A stretch of 64,000 bases of DNA from Tenacibaculum ovolyticum DSM 18103 (GTDB lineage Bacteria > Bacteroidota > Bacteroidia > Flavobacteriales > Flavobacteriaceae), in contig NZ_AUMF01000020.1 in assembly GCF_000430545.1 (NCBI RefSeq), forward strand, positions 28,356-92,355. Direction: 5' to 3'. Below the pieces are notes generated by a model. That model saw nothing but the letters and a program-made list of their open reading frames with translations. It searched no databases and was not told the DNA's origin. This document shows, one piece after another, positions 63,818 through 64,000 of this stretch. Positions within the stretch are counted from its first letter, which is position 1; every line of letters starts with the position of its first letter. Both the position numbers and the translations under genes were made by a program.

Positions 63818-64000
63818 TGCCCCCAAAAAGTTAGACACTATTTGGGGGTATTTTTATGGGCAGAAAAGTCAAGTATGATTATGCATTTAAACTTGAATGT
63901 GTAAAATTAGTTTTAGAATCACACTATTCAGCAGCAGCTGTTTCTAAACAAAAAGGTCTAAATGAATCTAACATTCGTAAATGGGTTGGTTTTTACAAAG
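63818..64000 (+). mobile_element. Left end of an IS3-family (IS150-like) insertion sequence
   Basis: The end starts TGCCCCCAAAAAGTTAGACA, a typical IS3/IS150-group terminal repeat. An imperfect hairpin CCCCCAAA (63820-63827) / TTTGGGGG (63841-63848) lies within it. It is followed by an IS3-type OrfA gene. The element runs past the window, so the other end and target duplication cannot be seen. Confidence 0.85.
63856..64000 (+). CDS. IS3-family transposase OrfA, partial (5' end only)
   Basis: ATG at 63856 opens a frame that runs to the window end, about 48 residues: MGRKVKYDYAFKLEC, then LESHYSAAAVSKQKGLN and SNIRKWVGFYK. This is the helix-turn-helix (HTH_28-like) N-terminus of OrfA of the IS150 group; OrfB with the DDE domain would follow by programmed frameshifting. 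Confidence 0.88.
   Translation, partial: MGRKVKYDYAFKLECVKLVLESHYSAAAVSKQKGLNESNIRKWVGFYK

Overview
The window is a chromosomal segment of a marine-type member of the Bacteroidota, most likely a Flavobacteriaceae genome of the Tenacibaculum/Polaribacter kind. I infer this from the very low GC, the -7 promoter motif TAnnTTTG upstream of many genes, SusC/BtuB-like outer-membrane biology, many short lipoproteins, a type IX secretion C-terminal domain, and lineage-typical families (DUF3822, DUF2157/DUF4401/GDYXXLXY, VF530, DCC/DUF393). No rRNA, tRNA, CRISPR array or prophage was seen. The genus is an inference; I cannot place it more precisely from sequence reading alone.

Layout. 1-8045 is a vitamin B12 locus. 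On the minus strand are cobU, cobT, cobS, cobC and a periplasmic BtuF-like lipoprotein cut by the window edge. On the plus strand are a second BtuF-like protein without a signal peptide, a cobalamin riboswitch, a BtuB-like TonB-dependent receptor and a BtuG-like surface lipoprotein. 8136-14691 holds a DCC protein, a MacB-like ABC export operon (ATPase, two FtsX-type permeases, membrane fusion protein) and two unknown genes. 14772-25897 carries gcvT, a secreted Xaa-Pro aminopeptidase, a TlpA-like thioredoxin, VF530, a free-standing LAGLIDADG endonuclease-like gene, an alpha/beta hydrolase, a lipoprotein, priA, hutI and two small unknowns. 26280-37625 carries an M1 peptidase, rsmD with two companion genes, a RecD-like helicase, a PIG-L deacetylase-like protein, an M42 aminopeptidase, an acyltransferase and a Nudix hydrolase. 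37730-48440 carries a secreted multidomain endonuclease I, pheT, pyrD, a LysE-type exporter, a DbpA-like helicase and unknowns. 48517-63767 carries dus, a leucine-rich-repeat lipoprotein, pbpC, the DUF2157/DUF4401/GDYXXLXY trio, a SulP transporter with a universal stress protein, dnaX, a lipoprotein/beta-barrel pair and msrA. The window ends inside an IS3-family element.

How genes work together. In the B12 locus, BtuG/BtuB capture cobamides at the surface, BtuF hands them to an inner-membrane ABC transporter presumably just outside the window, and CobU/T/S/C assemble the nucleotide loop. The riboswitch sits only in front of btuB-btuG. Most of the rest is ordinary housekeeping in short transcription units bounded by clear hairpin terminators.

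Most unusual points. (1) The LRR lipoprotein cassette at about 49.6-51.4 kb is flanked by two about 90%-identical copies of the dus/pbpC divergent promoter region, offset by 1,952-1,953 bp. The copies have decayed reciprocally: each keeps only the -7 element of the gene it still faces. (2) The LAGLIDADG gene has lost the acidic residues of its second motif and sits exactly at the 3' end of an alpha/beta hydrolase gene, with what looks like a displaced copy of that hydrolase's last codons on its other side. (3) A perfect terminator-like hairpin lies inside the signal-peptide coding region of a beta-barrel gene at 62.5 kb.
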